NCBI GenBank assembly: GCA_944388995.1
Contig: CALXKN010000001.1
Location: 248,001 to 312,000, forward strand
Length of the DNA stretch: 64,000 bases
Source: an uncultured Spirochaetota bacterium
GTDB lineage: Bacteria; Spirochaetota; Spirochaetia; JAFGXN01
Direction of reading: 5' to 3'
Part shown: positions 34,162 through 43,154 of the stretch, piece by piece
Layout of the letters: every line of letters starts with the position of its first letter
Numbering within the stretch: position 1 is the first letter of the stretch
Translations under genes and position numbers: made by a program
The notes under the pieces: model-generated
Told to the model about the DNA's origin: nothing
Database searches by the model: none
What the model saw: only the letters and a program-made list of their open reading frames with translations

Positions 34162-35145
34162 ATGAACGTTCTCACCGTGCTCGATTTATTGGGTCTGAAC
34201 TGCAGGTCCAATAAAGATTTGAAACTGTCTGTTGCGGCGGGTCGGAAAGGTCTTTCAAGGGAGATCGGAACCTCTTATGTCAACCGACCGGGTCTTGCTC
34301 TCAGCGGATTTTTTGATCAGTTTGCGCACGACCGTATTCAGATTTTCGGGCGCGGTGAATTGGCTTATCTGAAAAAGATGAGCCGGGACGAAAGAAAGAC
34401 GGCGCTTGAAAAGCTTTTCGCCTTCCCGATTCCGTGCTGCATCATCACTTCGGAGTACGACAGCGAAACGGATATTGTCGAAATCGGCGAAAAACACAGC
34501 GTTCCGATTTTAAAAACCGAACTGAACTCTTCCGATTTTTCACAAAGGATTGTCACCGTATTGGGCGACTATTTTGCTCCGTCGGAAATCATCCATGCGA
34601 CGTTGGTAGAAGTTTACGGCATCGGGGTTCTGCTGCAGGGCGACAGCGGAATCGGAAAAAGCGAAACGGCGTTGGAGCTGATTTCCCGCGGCCACCGGCT
34701 GATTGCCGACGACGCGGTAAAACTGTTTGCCCTCAGCGGCGAAATTTTGATGGGAGCCGGCGCCAATGAAGTCACCCGCCACCATCTGGAAGTCCGCGGA
34801 CTGGGAATTTTAAACATCAACCACCTCTTCGGCGTCGGCGCCATCCGCGAAAAAAAACAAATTCAGCTGATTATCCACCTTGAAGAGTGGAATTCGCAGA
34901 AAAATTACGACCGGTTCGGAGCCCAGGACGTCACAAAAACGTATTTGGGCATCGATACGCCGTTTATTGAAATGCCGGTCAAATCGGGGCGCAACATTCC
35001 CGTTTTGGTGGAAATTGCCGCCATGAACGAACGGCTGAAAAAATTGGGATACAACTCGGCCAGGGAATTCAATGAAAATATGCTGGAATGGCTGGAAAAC
35101 AAACGCACGCGCGACTTGTATTTCAAAAACGAAGATCAATTTTAA
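34162..35145 (+). CDS. hprK: HPr kinase/phosphorylase
   Basis: 327 aa. N-terminal domain (about 1-130), then the bifunctional catalytic domain: Walker A GDSGIGKSETALEL, catalytic IADDAVKL, and the HprK signature LEVRGLGILNINHLFGVGAI, ending in the conserved C-terminal helix. It phosphorylates and dephosphorylates a serine of HPr in response to ATP, fructose-1,6-bisphosphate and phosphate. HPr is encoded 10 nt downstream. No SD precedes the ATG; TATAGA at 34149-34154 hints at a further leaderless start, but no -35 box fits well. Confidence 0.96.
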   Translation: MNVLTVLDLLGLNCRSNKDLKLSVAAGRKGLSREIGTSYVNRPGLALSGFFDQFAHDRIQIFGRGELAYLKKMSRDERKTALEKLFAFPIPCCIITSEYDSETDIVEIGEKHSVPILKTELNSSDFSQRIVTVLGDYFAPSEIIHATLVEVYGIGVLLQGDSGIGKSETALELISRGHRLIADDAVKLFALSGEILMGAGANEVTRHHLEVRGLGILNINHLFGVGAIREKKQIQLIIHLEEWNSQKNYDRFGAQDVTKTYLGIDTPFIEMPVKSGRNIPVLVEIAAMNERLKKLGYNSAREFNENMLEWLENKRTRDLYFKNEDQF

Positions 35146-35155
35146 GGAGCGGAAA

Positions 35156-35422
35156 ATGGAAGTTCGGGATGTAATCGTTTTAAACCGGGCCGGGATACAT
35201 GCGCGCCCCGCAACCATGATTGTCGATACGGCCAACCGTTTCAAATCCCAGATTTTTTTAAAAAAAGACGATCTGCAAATCAACGCGCGGTCGATCATGA
35301 TTATTCTGACTTTGGGAGCGACCTATAAAACGCCGCTGCGCATCATTACGGAAGGAGAGGATGAAAAAGAGGCCGCCGACGCCATGGCGGCTCTCTTCGA
35401 TTCAAAATTCGAGAACGAATGA
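35156..35422 (+). CDS. ptsH: Phosphocarrier protein HPr
   Basis: 88 aa. Catalytic His in NRAGIHARPA and the regulatory serine in INARSIMIILTLGA, the region HprK modifies, are both present. The acidic tail is slightly longer than usual. AAGGAG is well placed. No PTS enzyme I or EII gene is in the window, so sugar uptake cannot be inferred; HprK-HPr may be purely regulatory, as proposed for other spirochaetes and proteobacteria. The end overlaps the sensor kinase by ATGA. Confidence 0.95.
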   Translation: MEVRDVIVLNRAGIHARPATMIVDTANRFKSQIFLKKDDLQINARSIMIILTLGATYKTPLRIITEGEDEKEAADAMAALFDSKFENE

Positions 35423-37170
35423 GCGAGCGAATCAAAGGATCTTCAAAACTCAGTTTAATCACACTCTCTGTCAGCTACCTGTTTTTTATCATTCTGATTT
35501 ATATGCTGGTCTCAAGACTGCTTTCCGGGTTGGACTACGCCCAAAAAATCGCGCCGGCGCTGGTACTTTTTTCAATTCTGGTTCCGCTGACGTTTGTCGG
35601 AATCATCGTCGGAAAAATTGTCCAACTGTATGCGGACGCCAAGCGGGGCAACTCGGGACAGCGGTATAAAGCAAAAATTGTTTTCGGCTTTGTCATTCTG
35701 ATTATTCTCGTCATTCTGCCGCAAACCGGCCTGACGCTCATCTTTATCCAAAAAACCGCAAACACCTGGCTTCCCGACGAGACCATTCCCGTCCTGCAGG
35801 AGAGCAGCAATCAGATTCTTGAATCGTACAGAAGCGAAGTCCTTCAGTTTCAGGATTTCTGCGAAAACGGCTATCTGATTTCCGAACTCCGCACCGTTTT
35901 TACCAATCCGGAAGCGGCCTGGGGCGTTATCTCGTTTTCCAATCCGTCGGTAAAGGCGGTTCAAATCTATCAGGGCAACACTCAGATTCACGCATTGGGA
36001 GACGAAACGTTTTTTTACAGCGGCGCCTCATTGCCGGCGGAGGAGATGCTGGCGCGCGTCAACATGGGCAACGAAACGCTGATCCGTTACAACCGTCCGT
36101 TTTCATACAACGGAATTCCGTACTCGGCGCTTTTAACCGCTGCGTTGTCCAATCATTTGATTAATACCGCTGCTCCGTTATCAAACCTTCATACCTATTA
36201 TGTAGAGTTGGATTTCTACAAAAACAACATCATCATTTATTTTACGATGATACTGGCGATTATTTCGTTTCCGCTGCTTTTGGTCATCATTTTTCTGGCC
36301 ATTTTCCTGTCCGAAAGCATCACAAGACCGATTCTGGCAATAGAAAACGCTTCCCAAAGCATCATGGAAGGCGATTTGTCCGTCCGTATCATTGAAAAAG
36401 AGAACAGGGACTTCAATAAAATCATTAACAGTTTCAATAAAATGCTGTCAACGGTCGAGCGGAAGAACGAAGAAAAATACGAGAGCACAAAAATGCAGTC
36501 GTGGTCGGAGTTCGCCCTCATTCTCAAAAACAATCTGAGCGGAAAGGTCGAAGAGCTGCTGAAAAGTGTCGATACCGTCATAAAAGCGGAAAAAAGCAAA
36601 AAAGAGGACGGCGCTGATATTGTTCACCGGCTGGAACACCTCAGAACCCAGTGTTCCGCTTTTTCGGAAAAAATCGATTCGCTTTACAAATCACTTGACT
36701 TGCCGAGCGTCGAAAATCCTTTGCCCTGCGATTTACGGGCCTGTCTCGACGAGGCCGTCCGCAACGTTCCGATTCCCGAGTCGAAGAACATCGGAATTTC
36801 GATGAATTATTTAAGCGACGAATATCTGGTTTCCGGCGACGCGTCGATGCTGGTCAATCTCTTTACCCAGCTGCTGAAAAACAGCGTGGAAGCAATCGGC
36901 GAAAGAGGACGGATTATCTGGGATATTGACCGCATCCGCAAAAACGAAAACCGCTACTGGCGCATTGTCATTCAGGACGACGGAAAAGGCGTCGCCCCCG
37001 AAATTCAGGACAAAATTTTCCAGCCGTATTTTACGACAAAAATCGATCACGACGGGATGGGGCTTTGTCTGGCGGAAAGAATCGTCTTCCTTCACTACGG
37101 GCAAATCCGTTTTCTGAACCCGAAAAAGAAAGGCGCCGCGTTTTATGTCGACTTACCGGCCGCTAACTGA
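35419..37170 (+). CDS. NtrY-like membrane sensor histidine kinase homologue lacking the phosphoacceptor His
   Basis: 583 aa. Three N-terminal transmembrane helices (about 12-100), a periplasmic domain (~105-270), another helix (~275-297), a HAMP segment (ESITRPILAIENASQSIMEGDLSVRI), a dimerisation helix, and a HATPase_c domain with N box LLKNSVEAI, G1 DDGKGV, F box IFQPYFTT and G2 GMGLCLA. Where NtrY proteins have W-x3-A-x3-AHEIKNPL, this one reads WSEFALILKNNL: the segment carrying the His is one helical turn shorter and has no His. It may be a non-autophosphorylating sensor, or may use His residues in IVHRLEHLRTQ. It overlaps ptsH by ATGA, so it is in the HprK-HPr operon. Confidence 0.85.
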   Translation: MSERIKGSSKLSLITLSVSYLFFIILIYMLVSRLLSGLDYAQKIAPALVLFSILVPLTFVGIIVGKIVQLYADAKRGNSGQRYKAKIVFGFVILIILVILPQTGLTLIFIQKTANTWLPDETIPVLQESSNQILESYRSEVLQFQDFCENGYLISELRTVFTNPEAAWGVISFSNPSVKAVQIYQGNTQIHALGDETFFYSGASLPAEEMLARVNMGNETLIRYNRPFSYNGIPYSALLTAALSNHLINTAAPLSNLHTYYVELDFYKNNIIIYFTMILAIISFPLLLVIIFLAIFLSESITRPILAIENASQSIMEGDLSVRIIEKENRDFNKIINSFNKMLSTVERKNEEKYESTKMQSWSEFALILKNNLSGKVEELLKSVDTVIKAEKSKKEDGADIVHRLEHLRTQCSAFSEKIDSLYKSLDLPSVENPLPCDLRACLDEAVRNVPIPESKNIGISMNYLSDEYLVSGDASMLVNLFTQLLKNSVEAIGERGRIIWDIDRIRKNENRYWRIVIQDDGKGVAPEIQDKIFQPYFTTKIDHDGMGLCLAERIVFLHYGQIRFLNPKKKGAAFYVDLPAAN

Positions 37171-37227
37171 AACGGCGGACCGTATTTTGAGAAAATTTAA
37201 AAGACCGATTCTTTATGTGGAGGGAAA

Positions 37228-38739
37228 ATGATTTTAATCCTGGCCGTTTTACTGTTGGCAGGTACTTTTTCGACAAAACTGACGGGAAAGTTGGGCGTTC
37301 CCGTGCTGCTGCTTTTTTTGGCGCTCGGAATGACCGTCGGAAGCGACGGACTGAACCTTATTGACTTCGGCGCGACGGTCGAAGACAAGACGCTGGCGGG
37401 AAATATCGCCAACCTTGCGCTCGCCTTCATTCTCTTTGAAAGCGGATTCGGAACCAAACGCAGCGCTCTGAAAAAGTATTTCGGCCCGTCGCTTTCGCTG
37501 GCAACGGCCGGCATTGTACTGACGGCGCTCGGTCTCGGCGTGCTGATTTTCTTCTTACTCGGCATCGACTTTAAAACGGCGCTGCTGATCGGTTCGATTA
37601 TCTCCTCCACCGACGCGGCGGCGGTCAACGCGATTCTGAAGCAGCGTCCGGTCCGGGAAAAGGTCGCCTCCACGCTTCAAATCGAATCGGCGGCCAACGA
37701 TCCGATGGCGATTCTGCTGACGCTGCTGATGATCAACATCATGAACGGCGGTACCGGAAACCCCGCGCTGTTCACCGCCGAGCTGATTTGGCAGTTCGGC
37801 GGCGGGATTCTGCTCGGTTACATCATGGCGCAAATCGGCATTTTTCTCTTCCGCAAGCTGAACAGCGACAACAAAGGCTACTACTATGTTCTCAGCGCCG
37901 CCGTTGTCCTGCTCATTTACGGCGTCGGCATCGAAACGAAGGTCAGCGCTATGCTGGCGGTCTTTTTTGCCGGTTACTGGATGGGGAACAGCAACTTCAT
38001 TTTCAAACGGGGATTCAGCTTTATGATCGACGGAATGTCGACTCTGGCAAACACCATCGTCTTCCTTTTATTGGGAATCCTGGTTTTTCCGTCGCAAATG
38101 ACGGGAATTTGGAAAGAGGGTCTCATTATCGCCGCCGCGCTGATTTTTATTGTGCGGCCGCTGACGGTTTGGATTTGCACCGCTTTCTTTAAATTTAATT
38201 GGAGGGAGCGCACCATGATCACGTGGGGAGGAGTGAAAGGGGCGGTTCCCATCGTTTTGGCAACTTATCCGAGTCTCTACCTGAACCCCGATTCGCCATA
38301 CTTCAACGAAACAGCCGCTATTTTTAACATCGTCTTTTTTGTCGTCGCCGTTTCATGCCTTTTGCAGGGAACTACGCTTTCATCCGTCGGAAAAGCACTG
38401 AAGCTGATGATTCCGCCGAAACCGCAGTCGTTTTACTCAGTCGAACTGCTGACAATGAAGGAAACCGAATACGATATGTTTGAGGTCCAGCTCGATGAGG
38501 CAAGCGATTTGGAAGGAAAGAAAATTTCCGAACTGCCGCTGGAGCAAGATATGCTTATCACCGTTATCATTCGTAAAAACAAAATGATTCCGCCGCGGGG
38601 CGGCACCGTTCTGCGCAAAGAAGACACGCTTTTCATTTTGGCACCGCGCAACCGAGAACAGGAACTGACAAACTACTTCAGCAATATCAAACACGCCGAT
38701 ATGGACGCTCCCGCGCTCAGCGGCTCGGAACAAAACTGA
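37228..38739 (+). CDS. Monovalent cation/proton antiporter, CPA1 (NhaP2/CvrA type)
   Basis: 503 aa. About twelve membrane helices (residues ~3-395) with the conserved LLIGSIISSTDAAAVNAIL (Asp for ion binding) and IESAANDPMAILLT (the ND motif). A cytosolic TrkA-C domain follows (about 410-490; YDMFEVQLDEASDLEGKKISEL, IIRKNKMIPPRGGTVLRKEDTLFIL), typical of K+/H+ exporters of the NhaP2/CvrA group. It probably exports K+ or Na+ for pH and volume control. GGAGG lies just before the ATG. trmH follows after 1 nt. Confidence 0.93.
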   Translation: MILILAVLLLAGTFSTKLTGKLGVPVLLLFLALGMTVGSDGLNLIDFGATVEDKTLAGNIANLALAFILFESGFGTKRSALKKYFGPSLSLATAGIVLTALGLGVLIFFLLGIDFKTALLIGSIISSTDAAAVNAILKQRPVREKVASTLQIESAANDPMAILLTLLMINIMNGGTGNPALFTAELIWQFGGGILLGYIMAQIGIFLFRKLNSDNKGYYYVLSAAVVLLIYGVGIETKVSAMLAVFFAGYWMGNSNFIFKRGFSFMIDGMSTLANTIVFLLLGILVFPSQMTGIWKEGLIIAAALIFIVRPLTVWICTAFFKFNWRERTMITWGGVKGAVPIVLATYPSLYLNPDSPYFNETAAIFNIVFFVVAVSCLLQGTTLSSVGKALKLMIPPKPQSFYSVELLTMKETEYDMFEVQLDEASDLEGKKISELPLEQDMLITVIIRKNKMIPPRGGTVLRKEDTLFILAPRNREQELTNYFSNIKHADMDAPALSGSEQN

Positions 38740-38740
38740 A

Positions 38741-39424
38741 ATGGAGATAGAACAAAAAATCGAACTGCTGTCCCGCCATCTAACACCTCAACGGTTAGAG
38801 AAAATTATGCGCGTTTCTGCCGACCGCACCCGTTATGTGACTGTCGTTTTGGAAAACATTTTTTATACACAAAACTTCAGCGCCGTTACCCGCACATGCG
38901 AATGTCTCGGTATTCAAGACTTGTACCAAATCGGAACAGCAACGCAGGGACGGCTGAACAGTGACGTCGCCAAAGGCGCTTCCCTCTGGGTCGACATTCA
39001 CCGAAAAACCAATCAACCCGCCGCTCAGGCCGCTGCCGCGTTAAAAGCCGCCGGTTACCGCATCGTCGCCGCTATGCCGACTGCAGACGCTAAACCGTTC
39101 ACCGAATTGAATCTCTCTGAGGGAAAAGTGGCCGTCGCCATGGGAAACGAAACCGACGGCACAGGGGAGGAAATCAAAAATCTTGCAGATGAGTTCATTA
39201 CAATTCCCATGTACGGCTTTACCGAATCGTTTAATGTTTCTGTTTCCGCCGCGCTGATTCTTTACGATTTGACGAAGCGGCTGCGGGTCTCCGACATCGA
39301 CTGGCGCCTTTCCGCCGGAGAGTTGGCGCAACTGCGCTACCGTTGGATCCGCCGCTGTATCAGACAGGGGGATAAAATTGAAGCCGAATACGAAGCCCGG
39401 TTGGGGCATCCGAATTTGCAGTAG
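38741..39424 (+). CDS. trmH: TrmH-family tRNA 2'-O-methyltransferase (SpoU)
   Basis: 227 aa, close to the ~229 of E. coli TrmH. The N-terminus LTPQRLEKIMRVSADRTRYV, then VVLENIFYTQNFSAVTRTCECLGI and the SPOUT knot motifs VAVAMGNETDGTGEE and IPMYGFTESFNVSVSAALILYDL are family-specific. Predicted to methylate the 2'-OH of G18 in tRNA. It has no clear SD and follows the antiporter after one base, so it relies on coupling. The 3' end overlaps the next gene by 47 bp. Confidence 0.9.
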   Translation: MEIEQKIELLSRHLTPQRLEKIMRVSADRTRYVTVVLENIFYTQNFSAVTRTCECLGIQDLYQIGTATQGRLNSDVAKGASLWVDIHRKTNQPAAQAAAALKAAGYRIVAAMPTADAKPFTELNLSEGKVAVAMGNETDGTGEEIKNLADEFITIPMYGFTESFNVSVSAALILYDLTKRLRVSDIDWRLSAGELAQLRYRWIRRCIRQGDKIEAEYEARLGHPNLQ

Positions 39425-40103
39425 ACTCGCCGTCATCGGCGCGCTGTCGCTTTCAACCGCGCTGTTTGCCCAAGCGCAGCCGACGCCGTTACCGGCGGCC
39501 GAAAACCCCTTTGCCGGAACCGCCGCCGAAAAACCGGTTCCGGACCGGGATACCGCAACCTATATTCCGGTTGACGGCCGCGTTAAAGACGGTCTTTACG
39601 GATTCTCCAAAACCGTCACCATGGGCGTAACCCTTCCGCTCATGCTGACCGTCAACGCGGCGCCGTTCGGCAACCCGCTCTCTGCCGCTAATCAAGGTGT
39701 TTACGAATTTTTTTCACGGCAATGCCATCAACTTCCTCAACGAACTTTTACCGCCTCAAACGGGCGTCTTTTTCCGCTGTGCGCCCGCTGTCAGGGAATG
39801 TACATCGGCTATTTTCTCGGCACTTTCGATTTTCTGATTTGGGACGCGTTCGAAATCCCCGGACTCCAGCGGTGGGAACAGGGCCTTCTGCACATCGGCT
39901 CCTACGCCGCGCTTTTTCTTCCGCTGATTATCGACGGCACCGTTCAGTATTTTTCATTTGACTATGAAAGCAACAATGCATGGCGAATGACCACCGGCAT
40001 CCTGTTTGGTTACGCCCTGACGGCGATTATCGACGAAATCGTTCAGCTGATTCTCGACTATCCCGGCGTTTACCAAAACCGGCGTCGCTCAACCGTCGGT
40101 TGA
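39378..40103 (+). CDS. DUF2085 membrane protein
   Basis: 241 aa. Signal-like N-terminus, then a Cys-rich motif CHQLPQRTFTASNGRLFPLCARCQGMYIGYF characteristic of DUF2085 (given here in part; key residues Cys-His and CARC at about 114-142), followed by about three membrane helices (GTFDFLIWDAFE, GLLHIGSYAALFLPLIIDG, FGYALTAIIDEIVQLIL). The function of the family is unknown. The start is a TTG at 39378 with AGGGGG 6 nt upstream, within trmH. A strong terminator overlaps its stop codon. Confidence 0.82.
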   Translation: MKPNTKPGWGIRICSRLAVIGALSLSTALFAQAQPTPLPAAENPFAGTAAEKPVPDRDTATYIPVDGRVKDGLYGFSKTVTMGVTLPLMLTVNAAPFGNPLSAANQGVYEFFSRQCHQLPQRTFTASNGRLFPLCARCQGMYIGYFLGTFDFLIWDAFEIPGLQRWEQGLLHIGSYAALFLPLIIDGTVQYFSFDYESNNAWRMTTGILFGYALTAIIDEIVQLILDYPGVYQNRRRSTVG

Positions 40104-40134
40104 GCGGTTCCAACCGACGGTTTCTTGTTTTTTC
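40091..40134 (+). terminator. Rho-independent terminator after the DUF2085 gene
   Basis: AACCGTCGGTTG-AGCGGTTC-CAACCGACGGTT, then TCTTGTTTTTT. The left arm contains the DUF2085 stop codon, and the T-run overlaps the -35 box of the next promoter. Confidence 0.85.
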
Positions 40135-40153
40135 TGATACGCTTTTTTATAAT
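40125..40153 (+). promoter_or_regulatory. Promoter of the XRE regulator
   Basis: TTGTTT (40125-40130), 17-bp spacer, TATAAT (40148-40153). Predicted +1 is 40160, 10 nt before the ATG, with CAGGAG spanning the start region. Confidence 0.55.
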
Positions 40154-40169
40154 AAGGCAGGAGCTGAAA

Positions 40170-40571
40170 ATGAAAGCAAAATCCATCGGAGAAACCATCT
40201 GCCGGCTGCGCAAGGAAAAAGGAATGACGCAGGCCGGTTTGGCAAAAAAAATGAACGTGAGCGAACAGGCTGTTTCCAAGTGGGAGCGCGACACCGCCTA
40301 TCCCGACATCACAACACTTTCGGCGCTGGCGGAAATTTTGGAGACTTCCGTCGATTCGCTGCTGAAATGCGAAATTAAACGGACGCCGAAACCCGGCGGA
40401 CCGCGATTGGCGGCGGAGTTGGCTCCGTTGGCCGTTGCGCTGGCAATGGGAGTCTGCCTCATCGTAACGTCGACTCTCAACGCAATCGATTGGCAAAGCG
40501 GGCTGACGCTTGCCGGCATCGGTCTCGTTGGCACCGCACTTTACCTGTTCCGCCGCCGCTTTCCCAATTAA
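40170..40571 (+). CDS. XRE-family DNA-binding protein with C-terminal membrane anchor
   Basis: 133 aa. An N-terminal lambda-repressor-like HTH (residues 3-62: IGETICRLRKEKGMTQAGLAKKMNVSE, AVSKWERDTAYPDITTL) is followed by two predicted membrane helices (LAPLAVALAMGVCLIVTST and LTLAGIGLVGTALYLF). A membrane-tethered HTH protein of this layout is common in Firmicutes and other anaerobes; targets are unknown. GCAGGAG supports ATG 40170. Convergent with the hemerythrin gene, with 8 bp between stops. Confidence 0.88.
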   Translation: MKAKSIGETICRLRKEKGMTQAGLAKKMNVSEQAVSKWERDTAYPDITTLSALAEILETSVDSLLKCEIKRTPKPGGPRLAAELAPLAVALAMGVCLIVTSTLNAIDWQSGLTLAGIGLVGTALYLFRRRFPN

Positions 40572-40579
40572 CAAAAACG

Positions 40580-41035
40580 TCACGCTCCGTTTCGGCGGCA
40601 AAACTCAAGAACGGCAGACACATACTGTTTGTCAGAAACAGCAATGTGGTGAAGAATCCAGTTGTAAAGAAATTTGACGAATTCAATAGCGTCCTGAAAG
40701 GTTGTTTGATGAAATGTTTTCAGCGTGCGGGCGATTTGTGCGGTAAACGCCCTGTGTTGACTCTTTTGCGAGTCGAGTTCCGCATAACCGACAGCGCTCA
40801 GCAGCTTCTCCTCATCGGAAAAATGAGTAGTGATATAGTCAACGGTCGCCCTCAACGCATCTGAAAACGCTTCCTGCCACTCGGGCTGCATCGCCCGATA
40901 CTTGTTGCGGACAATCGTCAAATACAAGTCGTTGCACAGCGCCACCAGCCGTTTATGCTGAGCATCAATAACGGGAATTCCCAATTCAAAACGCTTCTCC
41001 CATTTAATAAAATCTTTTTCGAAATCCGCCGTCAT
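40580..41035 (-). CDS. Bacteriohemerythrin
   Basis: 151 aa. Di-iron O2-binding four-helix bundle with the ligand pattern H...HxxxE...HxxxH...HxxxxD: IDAQHKRL, HFSDEEKLL, SQHRAF and ILHHIAVSDKQY. Single-domain proteins of this type bind oxygen, for sensing or detoxification in anaerobes and microaerophiles. GGAGG precedes the ATG, and a TTGAAA-17-TAGAGT promoter lies upstream. The C-terminus ends CRRNGA. Confidence 0.93.
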   Translation of the reverse strand: MTADFEKDFIKWEKRFELGIPVIDAQHKRLVALCNDLYLTIVRNKYRAMQPEWQEAFSDALRATVDYITTHFSDEEKLLSAVGYAELDSQKSQHRAFTAQIARTLKTFHQTTFQDAIEFVKFLYNWILHHIAVSDKQYVSAVLEFCRRNGA

Positions 41036-41050
41036 AATACCTCCTCAACC

Positions 41051-41079
41051 ACTCTATCCGATCCTTTTTCCTTTTTCAA
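41051..41079 (-). promoter_or_regulatory. Promoter of the hemerythrin gene
   Basis: Minus-strand TTGAAA (41079-41074), 17-bp spacer, TAGAGT (41056-41051). A GAGGAGG follows before the ATG at 41035. Confidence 0.5.
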
Positions 41080-41092
41080 GTTTCTCAGTAAA

Positions 41093-41121
41093 AAAAAACC
41101 GCTCCTTACGGAGCGGTTTTT
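41093..41121 (-). terminator. Terminator of the 41.1-kb lipoprotein gene
   Basis: On the minus strand AAACCGCTCC-GTAA-GGAGCGGTTT followed by eight T. The opposite strand has a T5 run, so it may act in both directions. Confidence 0.85.
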
Positions 41122-41133
41122 GAACCGCGGCGG

Positions 41134-41793
41134 TTACCAGGTAAACCCGACCATCAAACCGCCGTCGGCCAGCTCTTCACCGTTGATTTTGGCATACGCA
41201 TCGGCTTCGCCTTCGATACCGTCGGCAACCGAAGCCCCGAGCTTGTAGGAGGTCGTGAACCGGAATGTCACATTTTTATCCAAAATCGTTTTGCTGCCGT
41301 CTTTAACGGTTAAACGAAGTCCGCTGACATTCGGATTGTAAAATTTAAAACTCCAGGCTGCGGATGCACCCAAATTTTCAATATCTTCCAGACTGCCGGA
41401 CTGTTTTTCTTTCATAACAACATCCAATTTGGCTTTTCCCGAAACCGAAACGGCACAGCTGCGGGCCACCGCGTTGTCGCCGTATTTAATATTCACTTTC
41501 GAGGAAAAAGTTTCATCAAAAGCCGCATCAATGGTCATGCGATATTTAACCGTATTACCGATTTGATTATTGACCAAACGATAACCCAATGTCAAACCGG
41601 CAAGATCGACACTGTCGGAAGAAACATCGCGGGCTCCCGACATTGACGGGACATTGCCGTTAACGGTCGGAATCACGCCGACCAGAGCCTGCTCGGCAAT
41701 CGAACGTTCCTCTTCACTCATCTGATCGCCGCCGACACCGCCGCATCCGGCAAAAAGAGAAAGAACAACTAAACCCAAAAGAATCTTTTTCAT
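41134..41793 (-). CDS. Lipoprotein of unknown function
   Basis: 219 aa. Lipoprotein signal peptide MKKILLGLVVLSLFAGC, with a perfect lipobox LFAGC. The mature part begins GGVGGDQMSEEERSIAEQAL, then a beta-rich domain (LTLGYRLVNNQIGNTVKYRMTIDAAFDETFSSKVNI ...) without a known motif. AGGAGA 7 nt before ATG 41793 fixes the start (a longer in-frame start at 41844 is rejected). A TTGAAA-17-TATCTT promoter lies upstream, so it is separate from the protease operon, with a strong terminator behind. Confidence 0.75.
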   Translation of the reverse strand: MKKILLGLVVLSLFAGCGGVGGDQMSEEERSIAEQALVGVIPTVNGNVPSMSGARDVSSDSVDLAGLTLGYRLVNNQIGNTVKYRMTIDAAFDETFSSKVNIKYGDNAVARSCAVSVSGKAKLDVVMKEKQSGSLEDIENLGASAAWSFKFYNPNVSGLRLTVKDGSKTILDKNVTFRFTTSYKLGASVADGIEGEADAYAKINGEELADGGLMVGFTW

Positions 41794-41894
41794 AAATATA
41801 TCTCCTATGAAAACAAAGATACACCCCGCATACAAAAATTTCAATCTTTTTTTTATTTATTTAATCGAAATTTCATTTTCGCCTTTAATGCTCT

Positions 41895-43154
41895 CTATTC
41901 CGTCACCATGTAACCGGCCAACCCGTAACGGGCGAACGCCAGTCCGTTGTAAGCGGCATTAATTTCCGGTTCGGAGTCAATCGGAAAATAAAAACTCAAA
42001 CCCTTCGGAGCCGGCATTGTATTTAGAATTTTTTCGGTCGAAACCATTTCAAATCCGGCCGGATTTTCTCCGGTAAACGGCGAAGGCAGCTCCAGTGCCG
42101 TATAAAGACCTTCCATATCGAAAAGAAGACTCTTTTCTCCAGAAGCGGTATCGGCTGCCGCTGTCGGCTGCAAACCGTCGTACAGTGTTTTCAAAAACCC
42201 GGAATCGGTCTGAAGACGGCTCTCCAACGCTGTCCGGAAAACGGTATCGTCCCGAGCAAAAGAAAATTGATTTGTCCGAATCGACAGAAAACAGAAACTC
42301 TGCTTCTCGGGCGTCGGCTGCTGCGCATAATAATCCCGGCTGACCCGAAACAAATCTCCGAACAGAGAAAGATCATAATCATAGTTTTCGGCATCGAAAT
42401 CGTATTCGCCGTCGGGATTCAGAAATTCGTAACGCAAACCCTCCGCCGGCATCTCCGTCGGACTGGCGGCAAAAAACCGGCAGCACTCTTTCAGCTCCTC
42501 GTAAACCTCTGCCGTTGCCATGTGACAGCTGTCGAAAATCACGGAATAAAAATTCAAATCGCCGATCACCCATTTAAAATCTCTCAGGTTCATAAAACTG
42601 CGGCCGCCGAAACCTTCGTCCCAACCGAGGGAGCGGGAACCGATTTTCGGCAACGGCGACGCTGTCGTCTTCGGTGCCGTCACTTCCTTTTCTCCCGGAA
42701 AGAACGAGGAACCGTGTCCCCACACCACCAGATGAAAAACCGGCAGATATCGGGAATCCCGGGGAAGCGACTGCCAGGCAAGAGATTTCATATCCTGCAA
42801 AACGCGGTACATCACATTCCGGTCGAGACTGTTCTGCTCCGGGTAGGATTTGACAACCGGGGAAACAATTTCCGCCGAATCGTCTTTGGTGATTTGCATA
42901 ATAAACGGAGCGGAAGTCACCGCCGAATCGGCGAGATCGCAATAGACCCATGCGCCGGCCGCCCCTTTTTCCAAACGGTTCAAAACATCGACGGCATAGG
43001 GAGACAGATCGTTATCTGCCGTCATGTAAATCAGCAAAAAATTGAACTTATGATCATTGTATCCTGTTTCTTCGGCCAAATACCGCTCCTCAATTTTTTT
43101 GCACGCCATCGGCACGGCACAGAGGGCGGCAATAAGCATCAGCATCTTTTTCAT
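41895..43154 (-). CDS. Clostripain-family (C11) cysteine peptidase lipoprotein
   Basis: 419 aa. Signal peptide with lipobox-like VPMAC (Cys18). The C11 fold is shown by FLLIYMTADNDLSPYAVDVL, catalytic His147 in FHLVVWGHGSSF and catalytic Cys210 in YSVIFDSCHMATAEVYEEL. Family members cleave after Arg or Lys and are often secreted by gut anaerobes. GGAGG lies 7 nt before ATG 43154, which overlaps the upstream lipoprotein stop (ATGA). Third gene of an operon led by an astacin-like protease. Probably anchored on the surface or in the periplasm. Confidence 0.88.
   Translation of the reverse strand: MKKMLMLIAALCAVPMACKKIEERYLAEETGYNDHKFNFLLIYMTADNDLSPYAVDVLNRLEKGAAGAWVYCDLADSAVTSAPFIMQITKDDSAEIVSPVVKSYPEQNSLDRNVMYRVLQDMKSLAWQSLPRDSRYLPVFHLVVWGHGSSFFPGEKEVTAPKTTASPLPKIGSRSLGWDEGFGGRSFMNLRDFKWVIGDLNFYSVIFDSCHMATAEVYEELKECCRFFAASPTEMPAEGLRYEFLNPDGEYDFDAENYDYDLSLFGDLFRVSRDYYAQQPTPEKQSFCFLSIRTNQFSFARDDTVFRTALESRLQTDSGFLKTLYDGLQPTAAADTASGEKSLLFDMEGLYTALELPSPFTGENPAGFEMVSTEKILNTMPAPKGLSFYFPIDSEPEINAAYNGLAFARYGLAGYMVTE

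Noticed and set aside
34126-34162. hprK as a seventh clear leaderless gene
   Set aside because: TATAGA is suitably placed and no SD exists, but no -35 box fits a 16-18 bp spacer, and the gene may simply be co-transcribed with hpf.
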